Source: Kiloniellaceae bacterium
GTDB lineage: Bacteria > Pseudomonadota > Alphaproteobacteria > Kiloniellales > Kiloniellaceae
Reading direction: 5' to 3'
Length of the DNA: 57,210 nt
Assembly (NCBI GenBank): GCA_009377535.1
Contig: WHTV01000018.1
Span: forward strand, 439-57,648
The first letter of the stretch is position 1. Every line of letters begins with the position of its first letter. The notes under the pieces are model-generated. The model saw only the letters and a list, made by a program, of their open reading frames with translations, was not told where the DNA came from and ran no database searches. Shown here one piece after another: positions 8,644 to 17,764 of this stretch. The position numbers and the translations under genes are program-made.

Positions 8644-9522
8644 ATGGCACGGCCTCTTCGCCTCGAACTGCCCGGCGCGGTCTATCACCTCACGTCCCTC
8701 GGGAACGGCGGCCAGCCGGCCTTCCGGGTGCCGGAGGACTCCGCGCTTTTCCTGGAGATTCTGGGCGAGACCTGCGCCCGCTTCGACTGGCGCTGCTTCG
8801 CCTTCTGTCTGCTGCCGGATCGCTACCACCTGGTGGTGGAGACCCGGCGGGCGAGCCTGGCGCGCGGCATGCGGCAGCTGAACGGGCGCTATACCCAGGC
8901 CTTCAACCGCCGCCATGGCATCGGCGGCCATGTCTTCCAGGGGCGCTACCGGTCGGTGATGGTGGAGAGCCCCGCCTATCTGGCGGCGGCCTGCCGCGAC
9001 GTCGTGCGCCAGCCGGTCGAACGCGGCCTGGCGGCCGAGGCGGCGGCCTGGCGTTGGAGCAGCCTGCGGACGGTCGCCGGGCGCCTGCCGCCGGGGCGGC
9101 CGGCACCCTCCTGGCTGGCGGTGGACGCCGTCCTGGCGCTCTATGGCGCCGATCCGGAGCAGGCGCGCCGGCGCGCGCTCGCCGACGCAGAGGCGGCGGA
9201 CCCGCCGTCGCTGTGGGAAAACCTGCGCCACCAGGTCTTTCTCGGCACCGAGGCCTTCGTCGCCGGGATGCGCGAGCGGGCGAAGGAAGCGGCCGCCGGC
9301 CGCGGCAGTCTGACGGAGATCCCCCGGGCCCAGTGGCAACCGCCGCCGCCGCCGCTGGAGGCCTTCGCCGCCGAGGCGTCGAGCCGCGCCGAGGCGATGG
9401 CGCGGGCCTACCTGAGCGGCGGCTATAGCCAGGCGCGCATCGCCCGGCATTTTGCGGTACACTACAGCACGGTGAGCCGGGCGGTGCGGCGCTTCGAGAA
9501 CCGCGTGCTGCAAGAGGCTTGA
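8644..9522 (+). CDS. Y1 (REP-associated, IS200-like) transposase family protein, active site altered
   Basis: Residues 1-135 follow the Y1 transposase family: MARPLRLELPGAVYHLTS, then GMRQLNGRYTQAFNRRHG with the candidate catalytic Tyr, and GHVFQGRYRSVMVE. The usual SRGN is SLGN, and the HUH segment, normally NHYHL, reads DRYHL, losing the first metal-binding His. The usual LNPVRA is RQPVERG. The C-terminal end has a helix-turn-helix (YSQARIARHFAVHYSTVSRA). I infer a protein that may still bind DNA hairpins but is doubtful as a nuclease. It lies directly after the broken ABC gene. Confidence 0.8.
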   Translation: MARPLRLELPGAVYHLTSLGNGGQPAFRVPEDSALFLEILGETCARFDWRCFAFCLLPDRYHLVVETRRASLARGMRQLNGRYTQAFNRRHGIGGHVFQGRYRSVMVESPAYLAAACRDVVRQPVERGLAAEAAAWRWSSLRTVAGRLPPGRPAPSWLAVDAVLALYGADPEQARRRALADAEAADPPSLWENLRHQVFLGTEAFVAGMRERAKEAAAGRGSLTEIPRAQWQPPPPPLEAFAAEASSRAEAMARAYLSGGYSQARIARHFAVHYSTVSRAVRRFENRVLQEA

Positions 9523-9604
9523 AATTTCCGGCCCGGCGGGCCCAGATGCTGGAGAAATGAACGCTGGGGCCGCGTTGGGCCCCGGCACTTGAAGGGAGGG
9601 CAGG

Positions 9605-9832
9605 GTGCCCTTGCTGCGAAACCTGTTGATCGGCGCCGCACGGCGTATTGCCGGCAATCCCGAGGTGCAAGCGCGTGCCGCGGAAACCTACCGGTCGGAG
9701 GTGAAGCCGCGGCTGCAGGCCGCCGGCGACGAATGGCGCGACCTCACGCGCGATGCCGATCCGCTGCGCGATCCTGCCGGCTTCGCCCGCCGCCTCGGCG
9801 CCAGGATTCGCGACGTCAACCGGCGCGGCTGA
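9605..9832 (+). CDS. Small hypothetical protein, 75 residues
   Basis: It starts at a GTG preceded by GGGAGGG. The protein is basic and helical (LLRNLLIGAARRIAGNPEVQ), with no membrane segment or signal peptide. It resembles short proteins found as conserved hypotheticals in alphaproteobacteria, but I cannot name a family. It follows the transposase relative on the same strand. Confidence 0.6.
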   Translation: MPLLRNLLIGAARRIAGNPEVQARAAETYRSEVKPRLQAAGDEWRDLTRDADPLRDPAGFARRLGARIRDVNRRG

Positions 9833-9892
9833 GACCTTCGCCACAGTTTCACGGAGCCTTCATACGGAGAGGCTGGCAGCCCTTTTTGGGCT

Positions 9893-10522
9893 TTGCTAAC
9901 TCTTGATGATATAATTCCTCATTTGATTTTTGGGCACCGCCGAGCTGCGCGGTTCCCGTTTCACGAAGCAAGGAAGCTGAACATTTCAGCCGGATTCTCA
10001 GAAGCCGAGCGGCAGCGTTTTCACAACCTGTTGCAGTTGGCGGCGGAAAGCCCCTTCGAGGGCGAGCGGGCCAATGCCCTGGCCGCGGCGACGCGGCTGG
10101 CGACGCGCTGCGGCCTGACGCTCGACGACGCGGCGGCCGGCGGGGGCCGCGACGAAGCGCCGCCCCAGGAGCCGCGCAGCGACGACTTCATGGCCGACGA
10201 CCTCGGCTTCCGGCCCCACACTCTCGATCGCTTCGCCCGCGCCGCCCATCTGATGGAAAACTACATCCTGAGCGACAAGGCACGCCGCGAGGATGCCTTG
10301 CGGGCGGCTCAGGCTCGTGGCCTCGATGCCGAGGAGCTGCGCAAGGCGGTGACCTCCTCGGTCACCCAGGCGCGGACCAGGCGGCGGCACATGAATCCCT
10401 ACCGCCATGCCTCCACCCTGCTGCGCGAGACCACCTTGTCGTTCCGCGAGATCGCCAACATCACCGGGCTCGACATCTACGCCGTGGTCGGTCTGAAGCT
10501 GAAGCTGCGAGCGATGAGCTAG
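9893..10522 (+). CDS. DUF2786-like hypothetical protein
   Basis: Residues about 38-78 (FHNLLQLAAESPFEGERANA and onward) resemble the DUF2786 helical repeat, in which a glutamate-rich helix packs against an alanine-rich one. The C-terminal third (MNPYRHASTLLRETTLSFRE, then ITGLDIYAVVGLKLKLR) looks like a helix-turn-helix that could bind DNA. The start is uncertain: the longest frame uses a TTG at 9893 and no strong ribosome site is visible. Its function is unknown. Confidence 0.55.
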   Translation: MLTLDDIIPHLIFGHRRAARFPFHEARKLNISAGFSEAERQRFHNLLQLAAESPFEGERANALAAATRLATRCGLTLDDAAAGGGRDEAPPQEPRSDDFMADDLGFRPHTLDRFARAAHLMENYILSDKARREDALRAAQARGLDAEELRKAVTSSVTQARTRRRHMNPYRHASTLLRETTLSFREIANITGLDIYAVVGLKLKLRAMS

Positions 10523-10784
10523 CCCGCAAGCGCGGCGCATTTCGCTAAAATCGGCGGCTTCTCCAGCCGCAATTCCAGGCAGCACGGCGTTCTTCGTCGC
10601 CGCAATTTGCATCGAATTCCGCTGATCTGTGACAAAGCCGGAGCCTTGCCAGGCGGGTAACATTTGAGCAAGCCTAAGTGCCCAGACTGACCTTTGCGAG
10701 AGTACCGCCGGAAGTGGTCCGCCGTTCGACGGCATCGAAGGCCCCCGGCATTGCGATGCAAGCAACTCAGGCGAGGACAGCGAT

Positions 10785-11288
10785 ATGGGTATGTTGAGCG
10801 ACAAGAAGAAGAAGCGATTCAGCCAGCGGGGGCGCTTCAAGAAGCGCGCCTTCGCAGCGACGGTGGCAATCCTGGTGGTCGGCACCTCGGTCAGTGCGGC
10901 GCACTCCTTGGTGCTGCCGATGCTGATCGACGAAACCATCGAGCAGCGGGCGACGGCGGCTTTCACCTACCAAAACCAGGTGTCGCAGTCGCTGGCCGAG
11001 ACGATCGGCGAAGCGGAGGCCCACGGCCTGCCGCTGCTCGACGCGCTCTATACGGTCGAAGAGCAGCTCAACGAGGCCTGCGGCCCGCTGCAGGAAGCCG
11101 GGCGTCGCCATATCGAGGGCGAGGATCTCGGCAGCCTGCTGCAGATCGCCGTCTTCAATGCGATGGACGGCTGCGAGGCCAAGAGCCAGGAGGTCGCCTA
11201 CTACGTCCGCCTGGCGCGCTCCTACTCGGCACAGGTGACCGATTCCAAGCAGGCCGACGAAGCGCCGATCAGGACCGCCTGGGACTGA
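10785..11288 (+). CDS. Hypothetical protein with one N-terminal membrane segment
   Basis: The N terminus is very basic (DKKKKRFSQRGRFKKR), followed by one hydrophobic segment at about residues 22-42. The rest is acidic and helical and should lie in the periplasm. It holds two cysteines (NEACGPL and MDGCEAK) that could form a disulphide. GAGGA precedes the ATG. It is upstream of the formate dehydrogenase accessory genes but separated by about 180 bases, and I cannot tie it to them. Confidence 0.6.
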   Translation: MGMLSDKKKKRFSQRGRFKKRAFAATVAILVVGTSVSAAHSLVLPMLIDETIEQRATAAFTYQNQVSQSLAETIGEAEAHGLPLLDALYTVEEQLNEACGPLQEAGRRHIEGEDLGSLLQIAVFNAMDGCEAKSQEVAYYVRLARSYSAQVTDSKQADEAPIRTAWD

Positions 11289-11466
11289 CCTTCGCCGGCA
11301 GCACTGGCCAAGCGCCGGTCAAAGGCCTAACCTCTGCAACGTCGCCCGGCCCCTTGCGGCCGGCGGCGTTGCGCCGTGCCGGTATCGGGCGATCCGGAGC
11401 GGACGGCGCGCCCGTAACGGCGGGAGTTCCGCCGCAACGACGGGCTCTGGCTGGAATACGGAGGCG

Positions 11467-12027
11467 ATGGAGAAGAACGAATCCCTGCCGCTTGGCGTGG
11501 TGATCGAGTGGCGGCGTGTCGATCATCCCTGGAAGGACCACGACTGGCGCCCGGTCGGGGTGATTCCGGGTGCCCCGGCGCTCGATCCCAGCGGTCCTTG
11601 GACCTTGCTGCGCGAAGGCGACGGCTGGAAGCAGTTCCATGGCGGGACGCTCCGCCTCGAGCTGTTCCGCTCCGACACGGAAGGCTACAAGATCAATCTG
11701 GCGCAGCAGCCGCCGCGCGTCTTCATCGTCCTGCGCCGCAGCGAGGACCCTTCGGTGGACCACGAGATGCTGCCCTATCTCGTGACCGCCAACCCCTATG
11801 AGGCGCAGAATTACGTGGCAAGCGGCGAGGAGATCGTGGAAGGCGTAGCGATGCCCGCGGAGGTGATCGCCTTGGTCGGCGACTTCTTCGACGCCCATCA
11901 CGTGGAGGAAGCGTTCACGAAGCGGCAGCGCAAGAACGCAAAGGGCCGCCACGAGCCTTTCAACCGCCAGCCGCCGGTGGACCAGCCCCGCGGAAAGCGG
12001 CCGGGCGTCGCCGGCAGCGAGGACTGA
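11467..12027 (+). CDS. DUF3305 protein, formate dehydrogenase accessory
   Basis: The protein matches DUF3305: an early PLGVVIEWRRVDHPWKDHDW motif, GWKQFHGGTLRLELFRSDTE, and a C-terminal acidic then basic tail. Proteins of this family are encoded beside molybdenum or tungsten formate dehydrogenases in proteobacteria. Their biochemical role is not known; an accessory role in assembly is assumed. It is followed 4 bases later by the DUF3306 gene, so the two are surely co-transcribed. Confidence 0.8.
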   Translation: MEKNESLPLGVVIEWRRVDHPWKDHDWRPVGVIPGAPALDPSGPWTLLREGDGWKQFHGGTLRLELFRSDTEGYKINLAQQPPRVFIVLRRSEDPSVDHEMLPYLVTANPYEAQNYVASGEEIVEGVAMPAEVIALVGDFFDAHHVEEAFTKRQRKNAKGRHEPFNRQPPVDQPRGKRPGVAGSED

Positions 12028-12031
12028 ATTC

Positions 12032-12811
12032 ATGGCATCGCGTGAGCGAGACGACGAAAAGGGCTTCCTCTCCCGCTGGTCGCAGCGCAAGCGAGAGGCC
12101 GAGGAGGAGGCCGCTGCAGGCGCCCTCGGGGCCCCGCAGGGTGGCGCCGGCCCGCAGCGGGTAGCGGCGCCCGACGCGGCAGGGGTCCCCGCGGCGGAGG
12201 ATCCCGAACCGATCGATCCCCGCGATCTGCCGGACATCGACACCCTCGATGCCGGCTCGGATTTCTCGGTGTTCATGAAGGACGGCGTTCCGCAGGCCCT
12301 GAAGCAGCGCGCTTTACGGAAGCTGTGGCACGTCGACCCGGCCTTCCGCGAAATCTGCATGCTCGACGACTACAATCTCGACTACACCGACGCCGCCATG
12401 GTGGTGCCGAACATGAAGACCATCTACCAGGTCGGCAAGGGCATGGTGCTTCCCGACGACGAGAAGCCGGAAGACGAAGAACAGCCCGGGGAAGACCACC
12501 AGGAGGATGCCGAATCGCCGCAAATTGCGAGCGAGGACGGCGGCGGCGGCGAGGGCGGCGACGCGGCCGCTCCGGCTGCGCCCGAGGGTGACCCGGTGGA
12601 AAGCCTTGAGGCTTTGCCGCCTCGTGAAAGCCTTGAGGCCCTGCCGCCTCTTGCCGGCAGCTTGACCCCGGAATCGCTTCCCGTGCGGAAGGGGCCCCGC
12701 AAGCCCACTGGACCTCTGGTGTCGGGCCTGGCGACTCCGCGCAGCGGAGGGCAGCGCTCGACACCGCGTTCGGCCCGCCAGCGGCGCTGGGGCGACCCCG
12801 AAAATAATTAA
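12032..12811 (+). CDS. DUF3306 protein, formate dehydrogenase accessory
   Basis: The conserved DUF3306 core covers about residues 1-150: FLSRWSQRKREAEEE at the start and LPDIDTLDAGSDFSVFMKDG with ALRKLWHVDPAFRE in the middle. After that comes a long Glu/Asp/Gly/Pro-rich tail holding a short internal repeat (VESLEALPPRE, then SLEALPP). It is soluble with no signal peptide. It pairs with DUF3305 and probably helps mature or deliver FdhA. Confidence 0.8.
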   Translation: MASRERDDEKGFLSRWSQRKREAEEEAAAGALGAPQGGAGPQRVAAPDAAGVPAAEDPEPIDPRDLPDIDTLDAGSDFSVFMKDGVPQALKQRALRKLWHVDPAFREICMLDDYNLDYTDAAMVVPNMKTIYQVGKGMVLPDDEKPEDEEQPGEDHQEDAESPQIASEDGGGGEGGDAAAPAAPEGDPVESLEALPPRESLEALPPLAGSLTPESLPVRKGPRKPTGPLVSGLATPRSGGQRSTPRSARQRRWGDPENN

Positions 12812-12885
12812 CGCTTTCTGGTTGCATTGGCGGCCTGCGATCGGGCGGCGGTTTGTGCCGATTCGCGGGCGAAACCGCGCCTTTT

Positions 12886-12911
12886 TGCACTGTCGTAGCT
12901 TGTGCAGTGCA
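12886..12911. promoter_or_regulatory. Dyad, possible operator for the fdh operon
   Basis: TGCACTG at 12886-12892 and CAGTGCA at 12905-12911 form a perfect 7-base inverted repeat with a 12-base spacer, ending 13 bases before the -35 box. This is a typical activator or repressor position. The regulator is unknown. Confidence 0.45.
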
Positions 12912-12924
12912 GCATGCGAATGTG

Positions 12925-12954
12925 TTGACAGTTCGCTCCGAAAGGGGCTCTAAT
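12925..12954 (+). promoter_or_regulatory. Sigma-70 type promoter for torD-fdh
   Basis: TTGACA at 12925-12930 is a perfect -35 box. TCTAAT at 12949-12954 matches the -10 consensus at five of six bases with an 18-base spacer. It lies about 137 bases before the TorD-family gene, leaving a long 5' leader rich in A and G. Confidence 0.6.
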
Positions 12955-13090
12955 TCGAAACGTTCTAAGAAAAAACCCTGGCAAAATCAGGGATATAACA
13001 GAAAAAAGAGTCGCCCCGCGGGAAGCTCGACGTACAGATCGGTACTGCTTTCCGCAATTTACAAGGGGCCTCGGGCTGAGGTTTGGGAGA

Positions 13091-13705
13091 GTGTCGCGCT
13101 TGAGTAGTATGGCGGCGCAAGTCGAGATATCTGAAGAAGACCAGTTGCGTGCCGGGTGGTACTCACTGCTGGCGCAGCTGCTTTCGCGCGAGCCGAACGC
13201 AGAACTGTTGCAGATGCTGCGGGGCCTCGACGGTGACGAGTCGGAGCTCGGCAAGGGCATCCGGGCGCTGGCCGCTGCGGCCCGCGGCACCACCGTGGAA
13301 TCGGCCCGGCAGGAGTACTTCGACCTCTTCGTCGGCATCGGCCAGGGCGAACTGCTACCTTATGCCTCTTACTATCTCACTGGATTCCTGAACGAGAAGC
13401 CGCTGGCCCGGCTGCGCGACGACATGGCGCGCCTGCACATCGCGCGCGCCGACGACGTCGCCGAGCCGGAAGACCACGTAGCGGCGCTCTGCGAGATGAT
13501 GTCCGGGCTAATCACCGGCGGCTTCGGTGCGCCGGCGGATCTCATCGAGCAGCGCAAGTTCTTCGACACACATATCGGCTGCTGGGCGCCGCGGTTCTTC
13601 GAGGACCTGCAGGGCGCGCAGTCGGCTGTGTTCTACATGCCTGTCGGCACCATCGGCCGCCTCTTCATGGCGATCGAAGCCCAGGCTTTCGACATGGCGG
13701 CCTAG
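13091..13705 (+). CDS. TorD/DmsD-family molybdoenzyme chaperone
   Basis: This all-helical protein has the TorD family core: residues 17-40 (LRAGWYSLLAQLLSREPNAE) and the signature EYFDLFVGIGQGELLPYASY, with FFDTHIGCWAPRFFEDL further on. Such chaperones bind the Tat signal or the folded precursor of a molybdenum enzyme and hold it back until cofactor is inserted. It starts at a GTG with GAGG 9 bases upstream; an ATG at 13109 is the other choice. Its natural client here is FdhA, encoded two genes downstream. Confidence 0.85.
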   Translation: MSRLSSMAAQVEISEEDQLRAGWYSLLAQLLSREPNAELLQMLRGLDGDESELGKGIRALAAAARGTTVESARQEYFDLFVGIGQGELLPYASYYLTGFLNEKPLARLRDDMARLHIARADDVAEPEDHVAALCEMMSGLITGGFGAPADLIEQRKFFDTHIGCWAPRFFEDLQGAQSAVFYMPVGTIGRLFMAIEAQAFDMAA

Positions 13706-13809
13706 CGTCATCGGCTCTGTCGCTCGGCAAATTCCGGGCAGCGAGCGGCATTCGGGTTTTGCGACGGTTCTAGGTCTTCGTCGCCACAGTCACAGTAAAG
13801 GTCACCACG

Positions 13810-14025
13810 ATGAAAAAGGAGGGTGGACCGTTGGGCAAAAAGGAAGAGATCAACGCGAGTCGTCGCGACTTCTTCAAGAAAGCCGGCATCGGTGCCGGTG
13901 CGGCCGCGGTTGCCGTGACAGCCTCTAAATCGGGCGTTGTCGAGGCAGCTACACCGTCGTCGAAGGGATCCGGCTACACGGAAACCGACCATGTGCGGAA
14001 GTACTACGAACTGGCCCGGTTCTAG
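13810..14025 (+). CDS. Small Tat-signal protein of formate dehydrogenase clusters
   Basis: A 71-residue protein with a twin-arginine motif (SRRDFFKKAGIGAG) and a short polar tail (YTETDHVRKYYELARF). This matches the small Tat proteins repeatedly found just before FdhA. It could join the periplasmic enzyme complex. The ATG at 13810 has AAAGG before it, but a TTG at 13831 sits 8 bases after GGAGG and may be the true start. Confidence 0.8.
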   Translation: MKKEGGPLGKKEEINASRRDFFKKAGIGAGAAAVAVTASKSGVVEAATPSSKGSGYTETDHVRKYYELARF

Positions 14026-14101
14026 GACCGGTTTGACGACCGTTTTGGCGGGCCCGGAGGGGCCTTCCGTACAAAAAAACTCACTCTAAGGGGAGAGGTC
14101 A

Positions 14102-16969
14102 ATGCTTACCAAACGGACGAATGGGGTTGCGAATGGCCCCCGTTTGTCGAAGGCGATAGCCAGCATTGCTGGTGGCGCCATTGACCGCCGTGGTTTCTTG
14201 AAGCGATCCGGACTTGCCGCGGGCGGACTTGCCGCGGCCGCCGTTCCGCTCGGGATGGTGAAGAGGGCCGAAGCGGCCTCAGCGGCGACAGGCAATGTCG
14301 AGATCATCAAATCCGTGTGCACCCACTGCTCGGTGGGTTGCACCGTCATGGCCGAGGTCCAGAACGGCGTCTGGATCGGGCAGGAGCCCGGCTGGGACAG
14401 CCCCTTCAACCTCGGTGCCCACTGCGCCAAAGGCGCCTCGGTGCGCGAGCATGCGCACGGCGAGCGCCGCCTGAAGCATCCGACCAAGCTGGTCGGCGGC
14501 AAGTGGACGAAGGTCTCCTGGGAGCAGGCGATCGATGAAATCGGCGACAAGATGCTGGAGATCTATCAGACTTCCGGCCCCGATTCCGTCTACTGGCTCG
14601 GCTCTGCCAAGCACAGCAACGAGCAGGCCTACCTCTTCCGTAAGTTCTACGCCTTCTGGGGTTCCAACAACGGCGACCACCAGGCGCGTATCTGTCACTC
14701 GACCACGGTCGCGGGTGTTGCCAACACCTGGGGCTACGGCGCGATGACGAACAGCTACAACGACATGCACAACTCGCGCGCCATCTTCCTGATCGGCGGC
14801 AATCCGGCGGAGGCACATCCTGTCTCCCTTCAGCATATTCTGAAGGCCAAGGAACAGAACAACGCTCCGTTCATCGTATGTGATCCGCGCTTTACCCGCA
14901 CGGCTGCGCATGCCGATGAGTACGTCCGGTTCCGTCCGGGCACCGACGTGGCGCTGATCTGGGGCATCCTGTGGCATGTCTTCGAGAACGGCTGGGAGGA
15001 CAAGGAGTTCATTCGCCAGCGCGTCTGGGGCATGGACCAGATCAGGGCCGAGGTCGCCAAGTGGACACCCGAGGAGACCGAGCGGGTCACCGGCGTGCCG
15101 GGCTCGCAGCTGAAGCGTGTCGCGCAGACGCTGGCCAACAACCGTCCCTTCCCGATCATCTGGTGCATGGGCGGCACCCAGCACCACAACGGCAACAACA
15201 ACACGCGTGCATATTGCGTGATGGGGTTGGCCTTCGGCACGATCGGCGTGTCTGGCGGCGGTGCCAACATCTTCCGCGGCCACGACAACGTGCAAGGCGC
15301 GACCGATCTTGGTCCGCTGAACGATACGCTGCCAGCCTACTACGGCCTCACGGCCGGCGCATGGAACCACTGGGCGCGCGTGTGGGATGTCGATTACGAC
15401 TACCTTCTGAACCGCTTCGCCAGCAAAGACATGATGGAGAAGGCCGGCGTGCCGGTCTCGCGCTGGTTCGACCTGACCCTCGAAGCCAAGGAGAACATCG
15501 ACCAGAGCGACAACCTCCGGGCAATGGTCTTCTGGGGGCATGCGCCGAATTCGCAGACGCGCCTGCCCGACATGAAGAAGGCGATGGAGAAACTCGATCT
15601 GCTTGTCGTCGTCGATCCTTATCCGACGATGACGGCGGTGATGAGCGACCGCACGGACGGCATCTACCTGCTGCCGGCGGCGACGCAGTTCGAGACCTAT
15701 GGGTCGGTCACCGCGTCCAACCGCTCGCTACAGTGGCGTGAGAAGATCTTCGAGCCGCTCTTCGAGTCGAAGACCGACCACGAGATCATGTACCTCTTTG
15801 CGCAGAAGTTCGGCTTCGCCGACGAGATGTTCAAGCACATCAAGGTCGAGAACAACGAGCCGTTGATCGAGGACATTACCCGCGAGTTCAATCGCGGGTC
15901 CTGGACCATCGGTTACACCGGCCAGTCGCCGGAGCGATTGAGACTCCACATGGCCAACCAGCACACCTTCGACAGGACAACGTTGAAGGCGAACGGCGGT
16001 CCTGCCGACGGCGACTACTACGGCCTGCCCTGGCCCTGCTGGGGGACGCCGGAGATCAAGCATCCGGGCACGCCGTTGCTCTACGACACGCACAAGACGG
16101 TGGCGGAAGGCGGTCTGTGCTTCCGTGCCCGCTTCGGCGTGGAGCGCGACGGCGACAACCTCTTGGCCGAGGGCTCCTATCCGGTCGACTCGGAGATCCA
16201 GGACGGCTATCCCGAGTTCACCATGGAGATGCTGAAAAAGCTCGGCTGGGACAAGGACCTGACCGACGAGGAGCGGGCGGCCATCGAGGCGGTTGCCGGT
16301 GACAAGACCAACTGGAAGGTCGACCTCTCCGGTGGCATCCAGCGGGTCGCCATCAAGCATGGCTGCGCCCCCTTCGGCAATGCCAAGGCCCGTTGCGTGG
16401 TATGGAATTTCCCGGATCAGGTGCCGCTGCACCGCGAGCCGCTCTACACCCCGCGGCGTGACCTGCTGGACAAGTACGCCACCTACGACGACCGCAAGAA
16501 TCATCGCCTGCCGGTGCTCTATAAGTCGATCCAGGAAAAGGATTTTTCGGCCGACTACCCGACCATCCTCACCTCCGGCCGACTGGTCGAGTACGAGGGC
16601 GGCGGCGAGGAGACCCGCTCCAATCCCTGGCTGGCGGAGCTCCAACAGGACATGTTCGTGGAGATCAATCCGGTGGACGCCAACAACAGCGGCGTGCGCG
16701 ACGGGTCGATGGTCTGGGTCCATGGTCCTGAAGGGGCCAAGGTCCGGGTGAAGGCGCTGGTGACCGAGCGTGTCGGTCGCGGCGTGGCTTTCATGCCGTT
16801 CCACTTCGGCGGTCACTGGCAGGGTGAGGACCAACGCCACAAGTATCCGGCGGGGGCCGATCCCTACGTCCTGGGTGAGGCCAGCAACACGGCACAAACC
16901 TACGGCTACGACGTGGTGACCGGCATGCAGGAAACCAAATCCACGCTCTGCCGTATCGAGCCGGCGTAA
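14102..16969 (+). CDS. fdhA: Formate dehydrogenase catalytic (alpha) subunit, cysteine type
   Basis: The 955-residue enzyme should oxidise formate to CO2 using a bis-pterin-guanine-dinucleotide molybdenum or tungsten site. A Tat signal (DRRGFLKRSG, residues 28-37) places it in the periplasm. Cys73, 76, 80 and 108 bind one 4Fe-4S cluster. The metal ligand in the ARICHSTTVAG motif is Cys198, encoded TGT and not selenocysteine, followed by the usual His199. The C-terminal molybdopterin-binding region ends with AQTYGYDVVTGMQETKSTLC. It is preceded by a chaperone gene and followed 16 bases later by fdhB. Confidence 0.95.
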   Translation: MLTKRTNGVANGPRLSKAIASIAGGAIDRRGFLKRSGLAAGGLAAAAVPLGMVKRAEAASAATGNVEIIKSVCTHCSVGCTVMAEVQNGVWIGQEPGWDSPFNLGAHCAKGASVREHAHGERRLKHPTKLVGGKWTKVSWEQAIDEIGDKMLEIYQTSGPDSVYWLGSAKHSNEQAYLFRKFYAFWGSNNGDHQARICHSTTVAGVANTWGYGAMTNSYNDMHNSRAIFLIGGNPAEAHPVSLQHILKAKEQNNAPFIVCDPRFTRTAAHADEYVRFRPGTDVALIWGILWHVFENGWEDKEFIRQRVWGMDQIRAEVAKWTPEETERVTGVPGSQLKRVAQTLANNRPFPIIWCMGGTQHHNGNNNTRAYCVMGLAFGTIGVSGGGANIFRGHDNVQGATDLGPLNDTLPAYYGLTAGAWNHWARVWDVDYDYLLNRFASKDMMEKAGVPVSRWFDLTLEAKENIDQSDNLRAMVFWGHAPNSQTRLPDMKKAMEKLDLLVVVDPYPTMTAVMSDRTDGIYLLPAATQFETYGSVTASNRSLQWREKIFEPLFESKTDHEIMYLFAQKFGFADEMFKHIKVENNEPLIEDITREFNRGSWTIGYTGQSPERLRLHMANQHTFDRTTLKANGGPADGDYYGLPWPCWGTPEIKHPGTPLLYDTHKTVAEGGLCFRARFGVERDGDNLLAEGSYPVDSEIQDGYPEFTMEMLKKLGWDKDLTDEERAAIEAVAGDKTNWKVDLSGGIQRVAIKHGCAPFGNAKARCVVWNFPDQVPLHREPLYTPRRDLLDKYATYDDRKNHRLPVLYKSIQEKDFSADYPTILTSGRLVEYEGGGEETRSNPWLAELQQDMFVEINPVDANNSGVRDGSMVWVHGPEGAKVRVKALVTERVGRGVAFMPFHFGGHWQGEDQRHKYPAGADPYVLGEASNTAQTYGYDVVTGMQETKSTLCRIEPA

Positions 16970-16985
16970 GGGGAGGAGCTGAAAA

Positions 16986-17582
16986 ATGGCACGTATGAAA
17001 TTCCTCTGTGACGCCGAGCGCTGCATCGAGTGCAATGCCTGTGTTACAGCCTGCAAGAACGAGCATGAGGTGCCCTGGGGCGTGAACCGGCGGCGGGTGG
17101 TGACCATCAATGATGGCAAGCCTGGCGAGCGATCGATCTCCGTGGCCTGCATGCACTGTTCCGACGCACCCTGCATGGCCGTTTGCCCCGTGGACTGCTT
17201 CTACCAGACCGACGACGGTGTGGTGCTGCATTCCAAGGACCTCTGCATCGGCTGCGGATACTGCTTCTACGCCTGTCCTTTCGGCGCACCGCAGTACCCG
17301 CAGGCAGGCAACTTCGGCAGCCGCGGCAAGATGGACAAGTGCACCTTCTGCTCCGGTGGGCCGGAGGCGGACCACTCCGCCGCCGAGTTCCAGAAGTATG
17401 GCCGCAACCGTCTGGCCGAGGGCAAGCTGCCGCTTTGCGCGGAGATGTGCTCGACCAAGGCGCTGCTCGCCGGTGACGGCGACATGGTGTCCAACATCTA
17501 CCGCGAGCGCGTCGTCGCCCGCGGGTTCGGGTCGGGCGCCTGGGGCTGGGGAACGGCCTACGACCAGAAGTCGGGATCTTGA
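16986..17582 (+). CDS. fdhB: Formate dehydrogenase iron-sulfur (beta) subunit
   Basis: The 198-residue protein has four ferredoxin-like cysteine groups: [35 protein letters not shown] and CTFC with a later CAEMC. It should bind four 4Fe-4S clusters that pass electrons from FdhA to the membrane subunit. It lacks the C-terminal membrane helix of FdnH, so FdhC must anchor it. It has no signal peptide and presumably crosses with FdhA through Tat. GGGGAGGAG precedes the ATG. Confidence 0.93.
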   Translation: MARMKFLCDAERCIECNACVTACKNEHEVPWGVNRRRVVTINDGKPGERSISVACMHCSDAPCMAVCPVDCFYQTDDGVVLHSKDLCIGCGYCFYACPFGAPQYPQAGNFGSRGKMDKCTFCSGGPEADHSAAEFQKYGRNRLAEGKLPLCAEMCSTKALLAGDGDMVSNIYRERVVARGFGSGAWGWGTAYDQKSGS

Positions 17583-17623
17583 TCCCGGTCAGGTCGAGGT
17601 AGTCGGGATTGTTCTCTTGGTTC

Positions 17624-17648
17624 GGGGGCGGCGCTCAGCGCCGCCCCC
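17624..17648 (+). terminator. Strong hairpin after fdhB, possible attenuator
   Basis: GGGGGCGGCGC pairs perfectly with GCGCCGCCCCC around a TCA loop, then CTTTCCC. The stem is very stable, but the T-run is short. It could lower expression of fdhC and the accessory genes relative to fdhAB, or protect the fdhAB mRNA end. Confidence 0.5.
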
Positions 17649-17764
17649 CTTTCCCATGGGCACAGCTCCAAGAGCACTGGAATCCCGAGGGTGGTGGCAT
17701 TCCGGCGTAAGGATTTGTTAACCTTGACGCGCTGGTGTTATCGCCTCGACTGGAGGTAGGAGGA

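Noticed and set aside
12970..12990. Possible sigma-54 promoter before fdh
   Set aside because: It has a TGGCA half but no GC at the right distance; a better sigma-70 promoter is at 12925.
14693..14698. Possible selenocysteine site in fdhA
   Set aside because: The codon at the active site is TGT (Cys198), and no in-frame TGA occurs.
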